A DNA stretch of 64,000 nucleotides from Ruegeria lacuscaerulensis (GTDB lineage: Bacteria > Pseudomonadota > Alphaproteobacteria > Rhodobacterales > Rhodobacteraceae): NCBI RefSeq assembly GCF_013034685.1, contig NZ_WQGO01000010.1, positions 36,168 through 100,167 on the forward strand. Direction: 5' to 3'. Positions 61,182 through 64,000 of the stretch are shown piece by piece. The position numbers were made by a program, and so were the translations under genes. Below the pieces are notes generated by a model, which had not been told where the DNA came from, did no database searches, and saw only the letters and a list, made by a program, of their open reading frames with translations. Positions within the stretch are counted from its first letter, which is position 1. Each line of letters opens with the position of its first letter.

Positions 61182-61643
61182 AAGAAAGGATAAAACAACG
61201 ATTTATGACAGCAGAGAGAAACGACTAAGCAATAAGCAGTCCTGCCGATTGCGCCAACAATCGACAGGACAAGAAACGCCCTTAATCCATCCGGGCATTC
61301 CTCCAACATCAAGAGAGAACTGTACTATGGTAAAAACAGTAGTCCGAGATGCCGGTCCTAGATTGGGCAGCACCGCGACAGAGTCAATGGGTGCAAACCT
61401 AGACAACGCGTCTGCACCTCCGATCCCTTAGCGCTGTCTGACGATTGAGGCGCGCGGGACATCCGAACGTTCCAGCCAAAACATCTGACTAAGAGATCCG
61501 AACCAGACATTGGTCTTTTGCGGCGCCACTGAAGGTTCAGTGCTGTGTCCCAGCACCCGATTCCCCACCGCTCAGATGACCTGAAGTCGACCCCATAATA
61601 GTAATTATGTAAAAACTACTGACCTAATTTGGAGGACAAATTA
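61182..61643. other. Intergenic region before the virB operon
   Basis: 462 bases between the nuclease gene and virB1. Apart from a weak 34-codon frame (61327-61431) nothing coding was seen. It should contain the virB promoter. Confidence 0.45.
61327..61431 (+). CDS. Putative 34-residue peptide (weak)
   Basis: ATG with AGAGAG upstream; soluble sequence MVKTVVRDAGPRLGSTATES with Ser/Pro-rich end. No family; could be chance. Confidence 0.25.
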   Translation: MVKTVVRDAGPRLGSTATESMGANLDNASAPPIP

Positions 61644-62327
61644 GTGACCAGCTCCATCAAAAGCTTCACCGATAACAGATGTCGGATCAACGCCGTTTGG
61701 CCGTTGTTGGCGTTCTTGACGGCGACTTTCGGAACGGATGTCTGTGCCCAGGTCATTGAATACGAACCTGATGGAAGCGTGTATCTAAACGGCATTCGCG
61801 CAGAAATCGTTGATGGCGTCGTTCGTCCAATCCGGATGCGTGAATACACGCTTAATGAAAAGCCGGAAGCACCAACCCCCAAACCGCAGGCAAAGATCGA
61901 GATTGCGGGCAAAGCACCGCGGCCTCGCAGATCCTCGGGCGGCTGGTCGCAAGAGCGGATCGTCAAAGAAATCCATGCAGCGGCAAAACGGCACGACATT
62001 CCGGCCGAGTTGTTCATGGCACTGGTCTGGCAGGAAAGCCGGTATCGCGCTGATGCTCTGTCGCCCAAGGGTGCCTATGGCTTCGCACAGCTCATGCCCG
62101 GAACGGCGAAAGACCTGGGCGTGAACCCAAAGAACCCTGCAGAAAATCTCGACGGTGGTGCCCGCTATTTGGCGGCGCAGTACCGCGAGTTCGGAACCTG
62201 GAAGCTGGCGCTTGCCGCCTACAACGCCGGGCCTCACCGCGTCGTCGAATACGGCGGCGTCCCCCCCTTCACCGAAACCCGCAACTACGTGCGGATCATC
62301 CTAAGCAAAGTGAGTAAAGACCTATGA
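61644..62327 (+). CDS. virB1: Lytic transglycosylase, VirB1-type
   Basis: 227 residues from GTG 61644 (GGAGGAC at 61631-61637). Signal sequence, Pro-rich linker (about 70-95), then an SLT domain with catalytic Glu in [26 protein letters not shown], and [11 protein letters not shown]. It opens the peptidoglycan for the T4SS. Overlaps virB2 by 4 bases. Confidence 0.9.
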   Translation: MTSSIKSFTDNRCRINAVWPLLAFLTATFGTDVCAQVIEYEPDGSVYLNGIRAEIVDGVVRPIRMREYTLNEKPEAPTPKPQAKIEIAGKAPRPRRSSGGWSQERIVKEIHAAAKRHDIPAELFMALVWQESRYRADALSPKGAYGFAQLMPGTAKDLGVNPKNPAENLDGGARYLAAQYREFGTWKLALAAYNAGPHRVVEYGGVPPFTETRNYVRIILSKVSKDL

Positions 62328-62605
62328 AAAGAACCCACTTCTACCAGCAGATGGCGTTTTTCGCGATCACTGCGTTCATCATCACCGCAGCGCCCGCCTC
62401 CGCTGGCTGGCTGCAAGATGCCATTGGCGATTTCATCAACGAAACACTGGCCGACTCGAAGGTCGTTGGCGTCAGCCTTGCCGCTGTCGGCTTCATCTGG
62501 GGCTGTCTCGCCTATGTGTTCGGCTGGGGTTCGTTGAAAGGCCCGGTAATCGCTATCGTCGTCGGCGCTGTTATCGGCCTCGCTGATACATTCATCGGAG
62601 GCTGA
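62324..62605 (+). CDS. virB2: T4SS pilin VirB2/TrbC-like
   Basis: 93 residues. Leader peptide ending ASAGW and two membrane spans (near 45-65 and 72-90), typical for VirB2 pilins. Overlaps virB1 (ATGA) and stands just before virB3. Confidence 0.88.
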   Translation: MKRTHFYQQMAFFAITAFIITAAPASAGWLQDAIGDFINETLADSKVVGVSLAAVGFIWGCLAYVFGWGSLKGPVIAIVVGAVIGLADTFIGG

Positions 62606-62608
62606 TTG

Positions 62609-62887
62609 ATGCCGCGCCGCAATACGGTCTTTCGCGGCCTGAGCCGCCCCGCAGAATGGGGCGGCCTACCCGTGATCTATCTGCTGGTGATCCTCGGGAT
62701 GACCATGCTTTCGTTCTTCATGTTCGGGATAGCGCCAGCAATCATTGCGGGTTTTGTTTTCTACACCGGGCTTCGCCTCTTTTACGAATGGGAACCGGCT
62801 TTCTTCCGCGTCCTGTCCGTAACCCTTTCCAAAACTCCGCGCACCAAAAACCGCCAGCATCATGGGGGAGATTACTATAGTGCCTAA
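62609..62887 (+). CDS. virB3: T4SS inner-membrane protein VirB3
   Basis: 92 residues. Short N-terminal VFRGLSRPAEWGGLPVIYL pattern and two spans, as in VirB3/TrbD. Start at ATG 62609 with GGAGG upstream (a TTG at 62606 is in frame). Its end overlaps virB4. Confidence 0.88.
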   Translation: MPRRNTVFRGLSRPAEWGGLPVIYLLVILGMTMLSFFMFGIAPAIIAGFVFYTGLRLFYEWEPAFFRVLSVTLSKTPRTKNRQHHGGDYYSA

Positions 62888-64000
62888 GCCTGCTGCACAG
62901 GATTTGTGGACCCTTGCCCGCTCGTTGATCGAGCCGAGCTGGCGCAAGGATGAAATGAGCCTCTTTCAGATGTTGCCTTATGGCTATGTCGTGGACGATG
63001 AGGTTATTTCCACACGCAACGGTGGCCTTATCGCCGCTGCAGAAATCACCGGAATCAATGCAAACACGCTGGACGAAAACGAGTTCGAGTTCCTGGCCGA
63101 ACGGTTTGAGCGTGTGTTGCGCACAACACCCAATGAGGTGGCATTCTACGTTCATCGACTGACCGTCCCGGCTGAGACGGGTCATGTCATCACAGATCCA
63201 ACCGGCTTTGCCGGTGCAGTGGCACAGGCCATGCGCTCAGCTTCCGTCGATGCAGAGCTGAAAGAACGCAAGATCATCATCAGCGCCATTCTGCAAAAGC
63301 GGCAGGATGAGCGGGCAAAACAGATGTTCGGCATGTCGTCTGGAACGATAGACGAGGAACGCCGCGAAATGATCGAACAGCTCGACGGTGTTTTCACAAC
63401 ACTGGCGGGCACGCTGGGCGAAAGCCGGGTGCGCCGGCTGAAGCTCAGCGAGGGGCGTTGGCTCGGCTATTATGGAATGCTGTTGAACGGTCGGTATCAG
63501 CCGATCATTCACACGAACATTGCAGAACCCATCGCCTTCAACATGCCGCAAGAGGATGTGCTGTTTCAGGGCAAGACCGGCAAACTGGTCACGGGCGACG
63601 ATCAGGAACGCTCCATCCGTGTCTATTCCCTGAAGAATTACCCGATGGCTTCGTTCCCCGGCATTTTCGACGGGCTGGACCTGCCGGTTGATGTTGTGAT
63701 TTCGCAATCCTTCCTGCCGATCAGCCGCGCCCAGGCGCAGGAAATGGAACGCCGCAAGTCGGGACAAATGCGCTCGGCAGGCGACAAAGCGAAGTCGCTT
63801 GAAGAAGATTTGTCCATTCTGGCGGACGGCATTGCCTCCGGCACCATGTCACTCGGCAAGCACCACCTGTCGATCTGTGTGTTTGGGAACGAGGAAGATC
63901 TGAAAACCGCCGAAAAACACATCATCGGTGAAATCCAGATTTCGGGCGGCACGGTCAAACGCGAAGCGATGTCGGCGCGGTCGGTGTACTTCGCGCAGCA
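62880..64000 (+). CDS. virB4: T4SS ATPase VirB4 (N-terminal part, cut by window end)
   Basis: 373 codons visible from GTG 62880, overlapping virB3 by 8 bases. N-terminal CagE/TrbE/VirB4 region (MLPYGYVVDDEVISTRNGGLI and later EGRWLGYYGMLLNGRYQP). Walker motifs lie beyond the window. Powers pilus assembly and substrate transfer. Confidence 0.92.
   Translation, partial: MPKPAAQDLWTLARSLIEPSWRKDEMSLFQMLPYGYVVDDEVISTRNGGLIAAAEITGINANTLDENEFEFLAERFERVLRTTPNEVAFYVHRLTVPAETGHVITDPTGFAGAVAQAMRSASVDAELKERKIIISAILQKRQDERAKQMFGMSSGTIDEERREMIEQLDGVFTTLAGTLGESRVRRLKLSEGRWLGYYGMLLNGRYQPIIHTNIAEPIAFNMPQEDVLFQGKTGKLVTGDDQERSIRVYSLKNYPMASFPGIFDGLDLPVDVVISQSFLPISRAQAQEMERRKSGQMRSAGDKAKSLEEDLSILADGIASGTMSLGKHHLSICVFGNEEDLKTAEKHIIGEIQISGGTVKREAMSARSVYFAQ

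Noticed and set aside
1..64000. CRISPR arrays, rRNA, tRNA and insertion-sequence transposases
   Set aside because: None recognised on reading; the only recombinases are two tyrosine recombinases.

Overview
The window looks like part of a large plasmid or chromid of a marine Rhodobacterales (Roseobacter-group) alphaproteobacterium. The grounds are a DnaA-like plasmid replication initiator beside parAB, a second solitary RepC-type initiator, the start of a VirB-type type IV secretion operon, and codon use and protein motifs of that group. No tRNA, rRNA, CRISPR array or transposase gene was recognised. Identification rests on motif reading only; no database search was run.

Layout. 0-3.1 kb: minus-strand polyamine/PotABD-type ABC uptake operon (binding protein, ATPase, permease cut by the window edge). 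3.6-8 kb: a tyrosine recombinase, a secreted caspase-like protein and an AbiE-type toxin-antitoxin pair. 8-12.7 kb: a DnaA-like initiator, an iteron-like intergenic region, parA-parB, two palindromic parS candidates and a second tyrosine recombinase. 12.9-39.3 kb: a large copper-handling region. It holds an outer-membrane transporter-like protein, ccmF-ccmG-ccmH-ccmI, an ScsB/DsbD-type reductase, two L,D-transpeptidases, four c-type cytochromes, a multicopper oxidase, a DsbA-type oxidoreductase, copZ, copA, cueR, and a Cus-type RND set (cusB-cusA-cusF). Seven CueR-like promoter dyads lie in front of units in this region. 39.9-51.3 kb: a methyltransferase, an OmpR/EnvZ-type two-component pair, and a long rightward operon of Met/His-rich small proteins, a VTT membrane protein, a beta-propeller, a second copper-type P1B ATPase, an APC permease and a Rieske protein. 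51.5-56.4 kb: two MerR/mercury-type control modules, one driving a UPF0104 protein and an MFS exporter, the other driving merT and a GDCCVxC protein, plus a DUF411 protein. 56.7-64 kb: a LuxR-type quorum-sensing regulator, RepC, secreted and hypothetical proteins, a nuclease, and virB1-virB2-virB3-virB4 (cut by the window end).

How it fits together. The replication, partition and T4SS genes mark a mobile replicon whose main cargo is periplasmic copper and mercury defence. Copper entering the periplasm would be exported by CusBA(F) and two P1B ATPases, oxidised by the multicopper oxidase, and bound by Met/His-rich carriers. The cytochrome maturation and disulfide-reduction genes would help rebuild copper-damaged c-type cytochromes and cell-wall cross-links. 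Much of this seems wired to one CueR. The most unusual item is the CusB-like adaptor, which carries four CusF-like domains in tandem at its C-terminus.
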